This document shows positions 19,473 to 27,909 of a stretch of 64,000 nt of DNA, piece by piece. This DNA comes from Rhizobium sp. Q54 (GTDB lineage: Bacteria; Pseudomonadota; Alphaproteobacteria; Micropepsales; Micropepsaceae), in the NCBI GenBank assembly GCA_945860165.1, contig CAMAPL010000010.1, forward strand, positions 19,151 to 83,150. Direction: 5' to 3'. The first letter of the stretch is position 1; every line of letters starts with the position of its first letter. Position numbers and translations under genes: made by a program. The notes under the pieces are model-generated. The model worked only from the letters and a program-made list of their open reading frames with translations, was not told where the DNA came from and made no database searches.

Positions 19473-21350
19473 ATGCTGGCGATCGACAACATCGTGGTGC
19501 GGCTTGCGGGGCGGGAAATTCTTTCCGGCGCCACCGCCAACCTGCCAGCGGGGCGTCGCATCGGCCTGGTGGGCCGCAATGGCGCCGGCAAATCCACCCT
19601 GTTCAATGTGATACTGAGGCGGCTGCATGCCGATGACGGCCAGATCAGCTGGCCCAATAGCTGGCGGGTGGGCGCGGTGGCGCAGGAAGCGCCCGGCACC
19701 GATGTCAGCCTGCTCGACACCGTGCTGGAAGCCGATCCCGAGCGGCTGCAATTGCTGGCCGATGCCGAGCATGAGACAGACGGCCACAAGCTAGGCGACA
19801 TCTATCACCGGCTGGAGGCGATCGACGCCTATACCGCCCCTAGCCGCGCCGCCGAAATCCTGGCCGGACTGGGTTTTTCGGCGGAAGACCAATTGCGCCC
19901 CTGCAAGGAATTTTCCGGCGGCTGGCGGATGCGCGTAGCCCTGGCGGCCATCCTGTTTTCCGCGCCCGACCTGCTCTTGCTGGACGAGCCCACCAACTAT
20001 CTGGATCTCGAAGGCGTGCTGTGGCTGGAGAACTTCATCCAAAAATATCGCGGCACCATCCTGATCGTCAGCCATGACCGCGACCTGCTGAACACGGGAT
20101 GCGAATTCATCCTGCATCTGGAGCGCGGCAAGCTGAAGCTCTACACCGGCGGCTACGACACCTTCATGGCCACCCGCGCCGCGGCGCGCGCCAACGACAT
20201 GGCGTTTGCGAAAAAGCAGGAAGCGGCCCGCGCCCACATGCAGAAATTCGTGGACCGCTTCAAGGCGTCCGCTGCCAAGGCGGCGCAGGCGCAAAGCCGC
20301 ATGAAGATGCTGGCCAAGATGGCGATGGTGGAAGTTCCGCCCGACGAATATGTCGCGCCGATCCGCATTCCCCAGGCCACGGCCGCCTCGCCGCCCCTGA
20401 TCACCATGGACCGCGCCAGCGTGGGTTATGAGGCGGGCAAGCCGATCCTCACAGGCATGTCCTTCCGTTTCGATCCCGAAGACCGCGTCGCGCTGCTGGG
20501 CAAGAACGGCAACGGCAAATCCACCATGGCTAAATTGCTGGCGGGCAAGCTGGAAGTCATGGGCGGCGAATTCACCCCCGCGCGCAAGCTGGTGGTGGGC
20601 TATTTCGCCCAGCACCAGGCCGAGGAGCTTGATACCAGCCTCACCGCGATCCAGACCTTGCAGCATCTGCGCCCCAAGCTGATCCTGGAACAGGTCCGCA
20701 CCCAGCTGGGCGGCTTCGGCTTTGCCCAGGACAAGCAGCAGACCCAGGTCGGCAAGCTGTCGGGCGGCGAACGGGCGCGGCTGATGCTGGCGCTGGCCAC
20801 GCTCGACAAGCCCAATCTTCTTATTCTCGACGAACCCACCAACCATCTGGACATCGACGCGCGCAACGAATTGCTGACAGCGCTGAACGATTTCGACGGC
20901 GCGGTGATTTTGGTCAGCCATGACCGCCGCCTGGTCGAAGCCACCGCCGACCGGCTGCTGCTGGTCGCGGACGGCAAGGTGACGCCGTTCGAAGGCGACC
21001 TCGACGATTACCGCAAATTCCTGCTCACCGGCACCAACGCGCCGACCCGGCGCACCGAAGAGCCGGAGGCCAAACCGACCAAGGAAGTCGCCCGCCGCAG
21101 CAACGCGGAAAAACGCCAGACCCTGAAGCCGCTGAAGGACAAGGTGAACGCCGCCGAACACCAGATCGCCGATCTGAACGCCGAAATCGCCAAGCTCGAC
21201 AAGGCCTTGTCCGATCCGCTGCTGTTCACCCGCGATCCCGCCAAGGCGGCGTCGGTGTCCAAGAAGCGCGCCGACGCGGTGCGCAAGCTGGCGGTGGCGG
21301 AAAAGGCCTGGCTGGCCGCCACCGAAGCCTACGAAGCCGAGAACGCCTGA
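19473..21350 (+). CDS. ABC-F family ATP-binding protein
   Basis: Soluble protein with two ABC domains and no membrane part, of the ABC-F type that acts on ribosomes. It has 625 residues. The first Walker A is GRNGAGKST (34-42), with signature FSGGWRMR and Walker B LLLLDEPTNYLD. The second Walker A is GKNGNGKST (about 343-351), with LSGGERARL and LLILDEPTNHLD. A charged linker joins the domains, and a Lys/Ala/Glu-rich coiled coil fills the last 90 residues. The layout is closest to YheS/Uup-like members. A specific role or antibiotic resistance cannot be claimed. Confidence 0.93.
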   Translation: MLAIDNIVVRLAGREILSGATANLPAGRRIGLVGRNGAGKSTLFNVILRRLHADDGQISWPNSWRVGAVAQEAPGTDVSLLDTVLEADPERLQLLADAEHETDGHKLGDIYHRLEAIDAYTAPSRAAEILAGLGFSAEDQLRPCKEFSGGWRMRVALAAILFSAPDLLLLDEPTNYLDLEGVLWLENFIQKYRGTILIVSHDRDLLNTGCEFILHLERGKLKLYTGGYDTFMATRAAARANDMAFAKKQEAARAHMQKFVDRFKASAAKAAQAQSRMKMLAKMAMVEVPPDEYVAPIRIPQATAASPPLITMDRASVGYEAGKPILTGMSFRFDPEDRVALLGKNGNGKSTMAKLLAGKLEVMGGEFTPARKLVVGYFAQHQAEELDTSLTAIQTLQHLRPKLILEQVRTQLGGFGFAQDKQQTQVGKLSGGERARLMLALATLDKPNLLILDEPTNHLDIDARNELLTALNDFDGAVILVSHDRRLVEATADRLLLVADGKVTPFEGDLDDYRKFLLTGTNAPTRRTEEPEAKPTKEVARRSNAEKRQTLKPLKDKVNAAEHQIADLNAEIAKLDKALSDPLLFTRDPAKAASVSKKRADAVRKLAVAEKAWLAATEAYEAENA

Positions 21351-21430
21351 CCCGCGCGAAACTGCTGTTGACCTGGACCGCGCGGCCCAGAAAGATTGAC
21401 GCCGCCCCATAACAAGAACAGGCAGGTCGC

Positions 21431-22693
21431 ATGGCCCAGGCGCAGCTCTCCAGCATCATATCCAAGCTGCATCTGCGGCTGATGCCGACCTTGCTGATGA
21501 TGTATGTGCTGGCCTTTCTGGACCGTGCCAATGTCGGCTTCGCCAAGCAGGGTCTGGAAGCCGATGCGGGCATTGGCGTTGCCGCCTTCGCCTTCGGCGC
21601 CTCCATTTTCTTTATCGGCTATGCGCTTCTCGAAGTGCCGTCCAACCTGATCCTGCACCGCGTCGGGGCGCGGGTGTGGCTGGCGCGCATCATGGTGACC
21701 TGGGGACTGATCTCGGCGGCAACCGCCTTCGTGGAAGGCCCCACATCCTATTACATCGTGCGATTTCTGCTGGGCATGGCCGAGGCCGGATTCTTTCCTG
21801 GCGTGATCTATTATCTCACTTATTGGTATCCGGCATCGGCGCGCGCCCGCTCTGTCGGGATATTCTTTTATGGCGCGCCGCTGGCACTGACCTTCGGCGG
21901 ACCGTTGTCGGGACAGCTGGTCGCACATGACGCGTTCGGCCTACATGGCTGGCAAATCATGTTCATCATCGAAGGGCTTGCGGCGTCGCTGGGCGGCATC
22001 GCCGTGCTGTTCCTGCTGAAGGACGGGCCGCAAAAGGCGCCCTGGCTGAGTGACGACGAGAAACAGTTGCTGCAAGCGGAGCTGCAAAAAGACGATGCGG
22101 GGCGCGAACATGCCGGCGTGCTGCACACCCTGCGCAATCCCCGGATACTGTTTCTGGCGCTGGTCTATTTCCTGATACAGGCGGGCTTTTACGGCCTGAC
22201 TTTTTTCCTGCCCACCCAAATTGCAAGGCTGCTGGGGAAGAATGTGGGGCTGGAAGTCGGTCTTGTCTCCGCCATTCCCTGGGCCGCGGCGCTGGTGGCG
22301 GTCACCGTGATCCCGCGCTGGTGTGATGCGCGCGGCAATGCACGCGGCGTTGGCGCCTTAGCCCTGGGGGTAGCCGGTTGCGCGCTGGCCGCTTCGGCGC
22401 TGACCACCTCGCCAGTGCTGGCGATGATCGCGCTGACCATCGCCGCTAGCGGCTTGATCGTGGCGCCAGCCATGTTCTGGACCATGCCGACCGCTATTCT
22501 CACAGGAGCGGCGGCAGCAGGCGGCATCGGACTGATCAATGCCATCGGAAATCTGGGCGGCTTTGCCGCGCCAAACCTGCGCGCGTGGCTGGATGCAGTG
22601 TTTGCCAACCACACGGCGGGCCTTTTGGGACTGTGCGTGGTCTGCCTGATCGGGGCGTGCTGCTACGCCGTAGCGCCGCGCGCGCCGCGCTGA
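21431..22693 (+). CDS. MFS transporter, anion:cation symporter (ACS) type
   Basis: Twelve-helix transporter of 420 residues. The first helix has LMMYVLAFLDRANVGFAK, followed by YALLEVPSNLILHRVGARVWLARIMVTWG, the signature of the ACS family that includes tartrate and hexuronate carriers. The central loop is charged (LSDDEKQLLQAEL). The substrate is not inferable. It stops two bases short of the convergent TPR gene's stop. It resembles the tandem pair at 41-43.6 kb in sequence class but stands alone. Confidence 0.88.
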   Translation: MAQAQLSSIISKLHLRLMPTLLMMYVLAFLDRANVGFAKQGLEADAGIGVAAFAFGASIFFIGYALLEVPSNLILHRVGARVWLARIMVTWGLISAATAFVEGPTSYYIVRFLLGMAEAGFFPGVIYYLTYWYPASARARSVGIFFYGAPLALTFGGPLSGQLVAHDAFGLHGWQIMFIIEGLAASLGGIAVLFLLKDGPQKAPWLSDDEKQLLQAELQKDDAGREHAGVLHTLRNPRILFLALVYFLIQAGFYGLTFFLPTQIARLLGKNVGLEVGLVSAIPWAAALVAVTVIPRWCDARGNARGVGALALGVAGCALAASALTTSPVLAMIALTIAASGLIVAPAMFWTMPTAILTGAAAAGGIGLINAIGNLGGFAAPNLRAWLDAVFANHTAGLLGLCVVCLIGACCYAVAPRAPR

Positions 22694-22695
22694 AT

Positions 22696-23469
22696 TTACC
22701 GGACGTGCTGCTTGGCCAGCGATTCCCATTCGCGCTGGCGGCTGCGATAATGGGACGGCGCACCTTTGACCGAGGCCAGGATTTCCGCGAACAGAGCCTG
22801 GGCGCGTGCGGTCTGGCCAAGATTTTCCAGCAACAAGCCGAAGCGGGCGCGGGCTTCCTCGCCGGGATAGCGCGCCACCACTTTTTCATATTGCGCCACC
22901 GCCTGGTCGTTCTTGCTCTGCAAGGCCAGCGCCCGGGCATAGTCGAGTTCGGCATCGGCATCGAATGCTTTGGGATCGACCTCTTTCAGCTTCACGAACA
23001 AGGCTTCCGCCGCCGCGCCGTCGTCCATCAGCATGCGGGCGCGGCCCAGCCCTTTGAGCAACGCGGGATCATTCGCGCCCAGCGGCCCTTCCATGGCGCT
23101 TTCATACAGCCCGGCGGCATCGGAGAAACGGCCGGTGCGGGTGCATTCCTCGGCCAGCGCACGCTTGGAATCCACCGAGCCCACCAGTTCCACATTTCGC
23201 TTCTTCTCGCGATAGGAGCGGCCGGGATCAGCGACATTGACGACATTGTCGGCGAAGCGTCGCGCCAAATTGGAACGCCACAGGTCGGGAATGACGGCGA
23301 CGACGAGATAGGCGATCCACACCGCGATGGTGGCGAAGAAGCTGATGAAGGATGCCGCCGCTAGCCCGAGCAGCCACAGCGGAGTCTTGCCATTGCGGAT
23401 GATGTGCCACGCCATCGCCAGGCTGACGAGAAAACTGCCGATCATCCAGGGACTGAAATAACCACCCAC
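22696..23469 (-). CDS. Membrane-anchored tetratricopeptide repeat protein
   Basis: Unknown function, 257 residues. Two N-terminal membrane helices (about 8-24 and 31-61) are followed by a basic segment and a soluble region with TPR-like helix pairs (for example AAGLYESAMEGPLGANDPALLKGLGRARM and LDYARALALQSKNDQAVAQYEKVVARYP). It follows holC by ten bases and is probably cotranscribed with holC and pepA. TPR domains usually mediate protein contacts; no partner is evident. Confidence 0.75.
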   Translation of the reverse strand: MGGYFSPWMIGSFLVSLAMAWHIIRNGKTPLWLLGLAAASFISFFATIAVWIAYLVVAVIPDLWRSNLARRFADNVVNVADPGRSYREKKRNVELVGSVDSKRALAEECTRTGRFSDAAGLYESAMEGPLGANDPALLKGLGRARMLMDDGAAAEALFVKLKEVDPKAFDADAELDYARALALQSKNDQAVAQYEKVVARYPGEEARARFGLLLENLGQTARAQALFAEILASVKGAPSHYRSRQREWESLAKQHVR

Positions 23470-23479
23470 GCCGCTAACC

Positions 23480-23938
23480 TCAGGTCTGTTTCTCGAACTT
23501 TCCGTTCGGTGTTTCTTTCCAGTAGGTCACGTCGTGCCCCGCGCCCTTGGCGTCTTTCCAGGCGCTGCGCGCACTGGCGAGGGCCGCTTCGTCGCGGCCG
23601 TCGAACAGCAACACCACCCGCGCCAGATCGCTTAACTGTTCCCAGTCGGGCGGCATGGTGCCGCCGACATAAAAGACAATCTGGGCCGAATTGGGATTGC
23701 CCTCTTCCACCGTGATCAGCACCGACTGCTCGGCGGCCTCGCCATCGCCCAGCTGGGCATGGGCCAGGAAACTCTGGTCGTCATAGGTCCACAGCAAACT
23801 GTCGAGCGCGTCGGACCGTTCGCTGGAATCGGTCTTGATCGCCGCCCGCCAGCCGCGCGACAACGACTTCTCGACCAGGCCCGGCAGGATGTCTTCGAGC
23901 GAGCGCCGCTCCAGATGATAGAATAAAGTTTCAGTCAT
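23480..23938 (-). CDS. holC: DNA polymerase III subunit chi
   Basis: Clamp-loader accessory subunit that links the replisome to single-strand binding protein. The 152 residues start TETLFYHLERRSLEDILPGLVEKSLSRGWRA and contain LLWTYDDQSFLAHA and PNSAQIVFYVGG, which match the chi family. The position downstream of pepA is the usual one in Proteobacteria. Confidence 0.92.
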   Translation of the reverse strand: MTETLFYHLERRSLEDILPGLVEKSLSRGWRAAIKTDSSERSDALDSLLWTYDDQSFLAHAQLGDGEAAEQSVLITVEEGNPNSAQIVFYVGGTMPPDWEQLSDLARVVLLFDGRDEAALASARSAWKDAKGAGHDVTYWKETPNGKFEKQT

Positions 23939-24034
23939 TTATAAAACTCACCATGGGCAGAATCGACCCGGCCATCCATCTTTTTAATTACGCTTCGCGC
24001 GCTGGATGAGCGGCTCAAGGCCGCCCATGGAGGG

Positions 24035-25531
24035 CTAATTTTCATAATGATCTTTGACCAGCCGGTTGAGCAGGCGCACGCCCCAGCCGGTGCCCCAGCT
24101 CGGGATGGTCGGCTTCTGTTCGCCGTCCTGCCAAGCGACACCCGCGATATCCAGATGCGCCCAGGGGGTCTTTTCGATGAAGCGCAGCAGGAACTGCGCC
24201 GCGGTGATGGCGCCGGAATTGCCGCCGCCGATATTCTTCATGTCGGCGATCTTGGACTTGATCATCTTGTCGTAGAAAGGATCGAGCGGCAGCTGCCACA
24301 CCCGCTCGCCGGTAGTGCGGCCCGCCACCTGGATACGCTGCACCAGCTGGTCGTCATTGGAAAAGACGCCGGCATGTTCATAGCCCAGCGCCTGGACGAT
24401 GGCGCCAGTCAGGGTGGCGAGATCGATGACAAATTTCGGCTTGAAACGGCGCTGGGTGTAGGTCAGCGCATCGGCCAGCACCAAGCGCCCTTCGGCATCG
24501 GTATTCAGCACTTCGATGGTCTGGCCCGACAGCGATCTGAGCACATCGTCAGGACGGGTTGCGTCGCCGCTGGGCATGTTTTCCACCAACCCGATCACGC
24601 CCACCGCATTGACCTTGGCCTTGCGCGCGGCCAGCGCCAGCATGGTGCCGGTGACACAGGCCGCGCCCGCCATGTCGCCCTTCATGCCCATCATGCCGCC
24701 GCCCGGCTTGAGCGACAGGCCGCCGGAATCAAAACACACGCCCTTGCCGACAAAGGCGATGGGCTTGGCCGATTTCTTGCCGCCATTCCATTGCATCACC
24801 ACAAGCTGGCTTTCCCGGTCGCTACCCTGACCGACCCCGACCAGCGCGCCGAAACCGCGCTTCTTCATCTCGGCTTCGCCCAGAATCTCGATCTTCACGC
24901 CCAGCTTCGACAACAGCGTCTTGGCGCGGCGGGCAAACTCCGCCGGATAGAGGACATTAGGCGGCTCGTTCACCAGGTCGCGGGCCAGGAAAATGCCGTC
25001 GGCCACCGCCGCAAGGCCGCCATAGGCTTTCTTCGCCGCCGCCGTGTCGGGCGTGACGATGCGCAGGGTTGTCAGCTTCTTTTCAAACTCGTCCAGGTTG
25101 CGAGTACGGTATTTGTCGAAGGCATAGCTTCTCAGCCGGGCACCGAACACCAGATGCGCGGCCGCTTCGGCCTTCTTTACATTCGCGCCTTTGGGGACAT
25201 CGATCTCCAGGCTGGCGGCGCGTTCGCCGCCGGCATACAACCGCGCCACGATCTGTGCCCCCAGGATTTCCAGGCCCTTCTCGTCCACGCTTTCGGGCTT
25301 GCCCAACCCCACCAGCAGCAGCCGCGACACCGCCATGCCGGCGGGCGCCAGAACTTCCAGCATCTGGCCCGCCTTGCCGGTGAAGCGGGAGATTTTCAGG
25401 GCGCGGGTCAGGGCGCCGCCGGAGGCCTTGTCGGCGCGCACCGCCGCCGGAAGAAGGGCCGACCCGTCAGCCGCCCCCACCACCCAGGCGCCTGCGGCGA
25501 TATTCGATGGCGCAACAAAGGAAATCTGCAT
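24035..25531 (-). CDS. pepA: Leucyl aminopeptidase (M17)
   Basis: Cytosolic two-metal aminopeptidase that trims peptides. From MQISFVAPSN it has 498 residues. The M17 signature NTDAEGRLVLADAL is present, as are the metal and catalytic residues around GKGVCFDSGGLSLKP and KGDMAGAA. The open frame continues 47 codons upstream, but those residues are His/Ser/Arg-rich and unlike the family. It is divergent from lptF with about 110 bases between starts. Confidence 0.96.
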   Translation of the reverse strand: MQISFVAPSNIAAGAWVVGAADGSALLPAAVRADKASGGALTRALKISRFTGKAGQMLEVLAPAGMAVSRLLLVGLGKPESVDEKGLEILGAQIVARLYAGGERAASLEIDVPKGANVKKAEAAAHLVFGARLRSYAFDKYRTRNLDEFEKKLTTLRIVTPDTAAAKKAYGGLAAVADGIFLARDLVNEPPNVLYPAEFARRAKTLLSKLGVKIEILGEAEMKKRGFGALVGVGQGSDRESQLVVMQWNGGKKSAKPIAFVGKGVCFDSGGLSLKPGGGMMGMKGDMAGAACVTGTMLALAARKAKVNAVGVIGLVENMPSGDATRPDDVLRSLSGQTIEVLNTDAEGRLVLADALTYTQRRFKPKFVIDLATLTGAIVQALGYEHAGVFSNDDQLVQRIQVAGRTTGERVWQLPLDPFYDKMIKSKIADMKNIGGGNSGAITAAQFLLRFIEKTPWAHLDIAGVAWQDGEQKPTIPSWGTGWGVRLLNRLVKDHYEN

Positions 25532-25639
25532 GCTATATCTCCGGGCGGGCGGTGGAATTGGCGAAAAGCTGAACTCTGATGCTAGTTTAGGTCGAATCCA
25601 CGCCGACCTCCAAGATAGGGTGCGCCAACAAGGGTGCGA

Positions 25640-26821
25640 ATGACTATGGGAAGCGTGCGCCCCGAAGCGCAAGGACGGCTGGCTGGCGCTCTGCGCCCGC
25701 CACGCCTGTCCTTCTATGTGCTGGGCCAGCTGCTGGGCCCGGTGGCGATGCTGACCTTCCTGCTAACCAGCGTGATCTGGCTGGTCAATATCCTGCCGCT
25801 GCTCGACCTGGTGATCAACCGCGGCCAGTCGGCACCCACCTTCCTCTATCTGATCTTGCTGCTGCTGCCGACGCTGCTGATGATCATCATGCCCATCGCC
25901 TTTTTCTTCGCCACCTTGTTCACCCTGCATCGCCTGTCGGGCGAAAGCGAACTGGTGGCGATGGCGGCGGCCGGATATTCGCTGCGGCAACTGGCGATGC
26001 CGGTGCTGGCGGCAGCCGCCATCATGATGGCGTTCACTTATCTGTGCGCACTGTGGCTGATGCCGGCGGGCCAGCGGGCGCTGCGCGACAAGGTGCTGGA
26101 TATCCGCGCCGACATGGCGGGCGCGCTGCTCAATGAAGGCGATTTCAACACCCCGGCACTGGGCCTGACCGTCTTCATCCGCCAGCTGGGAAGCGGCGGC
26201 GAGATCAAGGGCATCCTGGTGCACGACAATCGCGACAGGAATCGTCCCGTCACCTATCTGGCGGAGAAAGGCATCCTGGCCCAGACGCCGATGGGAACCC
26301 GGCTGATCATGCTGGACGGCACCGTCGAGGCGAGCGCCCAGGGCGGCAAGCAGCTTTCGGTGCTGAATTTCAAAAGCTACACCGTCAATCTCGACCAGTT
26401 CGCCGGTCCCACCCGCAACACCCTGCGCAAAATTCAGGAGCGCTATCTGGGCGAACTCTTCTGGCCGTCCGAGACCCAGGGCGTGACGGAGCGCATCCGC
26501 AACCAATTTTTCGCGGAAGCCCATAACCGCCTGTCGCAGCCGCTCTACGCCATCGCCTTTGGCCTGATCGCCCTAGCGGCGGTGGTGCGCGGACGGCGGC
26601 AACGCGGCAGCATCGCCCTGCGCCTGACCATGGCGAGCTTTGCGGCGGCGGGCCTGCGCATCGCCGGCTACGGCATCATGGGCCTGGCGCAGCGCCATCC
26701 CGCCGTGACGGCGGTGTTCTATCTGCTGCCGCTGCTGGGCGCGGCGGGCGCCATCGCGGTGATGGCGGGCTACAGCCCCTCATCCATCCTGGCACGGCGC
26801 CAGATGCAGGCCGCCACATGA
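25640..26821 (+). CDS. lptF: LPS export ABC transporter permease LptF
   Basis: One of two inner-membrane permeases that lift lipopolysaccharide from the inner membrane. From the ATG at 25640 it has 393 residues; AAGGG precedes it by six bases. A GTG two codons earlier and an ATG two codons later are alternatives. It shows three N-terminal helices, a periplasmic beta-rich domain (about 130-270) and three C-terminal helices, the LptF/G layout. It overlaps lptG by four bases and begins the run lptF-lptG-lptD-surA-pdxA-rsmA. Confidence 0.94.
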   Translation: MTMGSVRPEAQGRLAGALRPPRLSFYVLGQLLGPVAMLTFLLTSVIWLVNILPLLDLVINRGQSAPTFLYLILLLLPTLLMIIMPIAFFFATLFTLHRLSGESELVAMAAAGYSLRQLAMPVLAAAAIMMAFTYLCALWLMPAGQRALRDKVLDIRADMAGALLNEGDFNTPALGLTVFIRQLGSGGEIKGILVHDNRDRNRPVTYLAEKGILAQTPMGTRLIMLDGTVEASAQGGKQLSVLNFKSYTVNLDQFAGPTRNTLRKIQERYLGELFWPSETQGVTERIRNQFFAEAHNRLSQPLYAIAFGLIALAAVVRGRRQRGSIALRLTMASFAAAGLRIAGYGIMGLAQRHPAVTAVFYLLPLLGAAGAIAVMAGYSPSSILARRQMQAAT

Positions 26822-27909
26822 GCTGGTCCTGGACTCTTTACCGCTATCTGGCGATGCAATTCCTGATCGGGGTGGCGACGGTCTATGCCATTTTCCTGGT
26901 GCTGGCGCTTTCCATCGACATCGTGGATTTGCTCAACCGTACCGCCGGACACAATGTCTCGACCTCGGTCGCCATCGGCATGGCGGTGCTGCAACTGCCC
27001 AATCTGGGCCAGAAGATGCTGCCTTTCGCCATCCTGCTGGGCGGGGTTTTCACCTTCGTGCGTCTGTCGCGCTCGCGCGAACTGGTCGCGACACGGGCGG
27101 CGGGCGTGTCGGCCTGGGATTTTCTGATGCCGCCACTGACCGTTGCGGTGCTGATCGGTGTGTTCGTGGTGACGCTGTTCACGCCGGTATCGGCCCGCAT
27201 GTTCTCCGAATTCGCCGGTCTGGAAGCGCGTTACGTCAAGGGCCAGGAGTCCCAGCTGTCCGTCTCGATGAACGGGCTGTGGCTGCGCCAGGGCGACGAG
27301 AAACACCAGTCGGTGATCCATGCCCTGCGCGTTGCCCGCCAGGGCGAGCATCTGGAAGACGTGGTGGTGTTTCTCTATGGCCCCAGCGACCGGTTCACCG
27401 GCCGCATCGATGCCAAGACGGCGCAGCTGCATGACGGTTATTGGGTAATGAACGATGCCTTTGTGTCGGGCGCGGGCGGCTCACCGGTGAAGCATGCCAG
27501 CTACCGGTTGCCCACCACCCTGACGGCGGAACAGATCGTGGAAAGCTCGGCCTCGCCTGACACGCTGTCCTTCTGGGACCTGCCCGGCTATATCCGCGCC
27601 GCGCAGGCGGCGGGCTTCTCGGCGACCAAATACCAGCTTTACCTCTACACGCTGTATGCCCTGCCCGCCCTGTTTGCGGCGATGGTCTTCATGGCGGCCA
27701 GCTTCTCGCTGCGGTTCGGGCGCGATATCGGCCTTATCAAGGTCATCCTACTCAGCGCGGCGACCGGCTTCGGCGTGCTTTTCTTCCAGGACCTCACCAA
27801 TGTGCTGGGCCGCTCCGGCGCGGTGCCGATCCTGCTGGCGGCAACGGCGCCGGCGCTGGTGTCTATCCTGATCAGTATGGCCCTCGTCTTCTCGCAGGAG
27901 GATGGCTGA
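26818..27909 (+). CDS. lptG: LPS export ABC transporter permease LptG
   Basis: Second inner-membrane permease of the Lpt machine, 363 residues with the same three-plus-three helix layout as LptF. Typical features are TLYRYLAMQFLIG at the start, the LPFAILLGGVFTFVRLSRSRELVA coupling region that contacts the LptB ATPase, and FFQDLTNVLGRSG near the end. It overlaps lptF (ATGA) and lptD (TGATG). Confidence 0.95.
   Translation: MSWSWTLYRYLAMQFLIGVATVYAIFLVLALSIDIVDLLNRTAGHNVSTSVAIGMAVLQLPNLGQKMLPFAILLGGVFTFVRLSRSRELVATRAAGVSAWDFLMPPLTVAVLIGVFVVTLFTPVSARMFSEFAGLEARYVKGQESQLSVSMNGLWLRQGDEKHQSVIHALRVARQGEHLEDVVVFLYGPSDRFTGRIDAKTAQLHDGYWVMNDAFVSGAGGSPVKHASYRLPTTLTAEQIVESSASPDTLSFWDLPGYIRAAQAAGFSATKYQLYLYTLYALPALFAAMVFMAASFSLRFGRDIGLIKVILLSAATGFGVLFFQDLTNVLGRSGAVPILLAATAPALVSILISMALVFSQEDG

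Noticed and set aside
19791..21410. Minus-strand open frame of 539 codons
   Set aside because: It mirrors the ABC-F gene and has no family features.
24047..25579. Plus-strand open frame of 510 codons
   Set aside because: It is antisense to pepA, with His/Gln/Gly bias.
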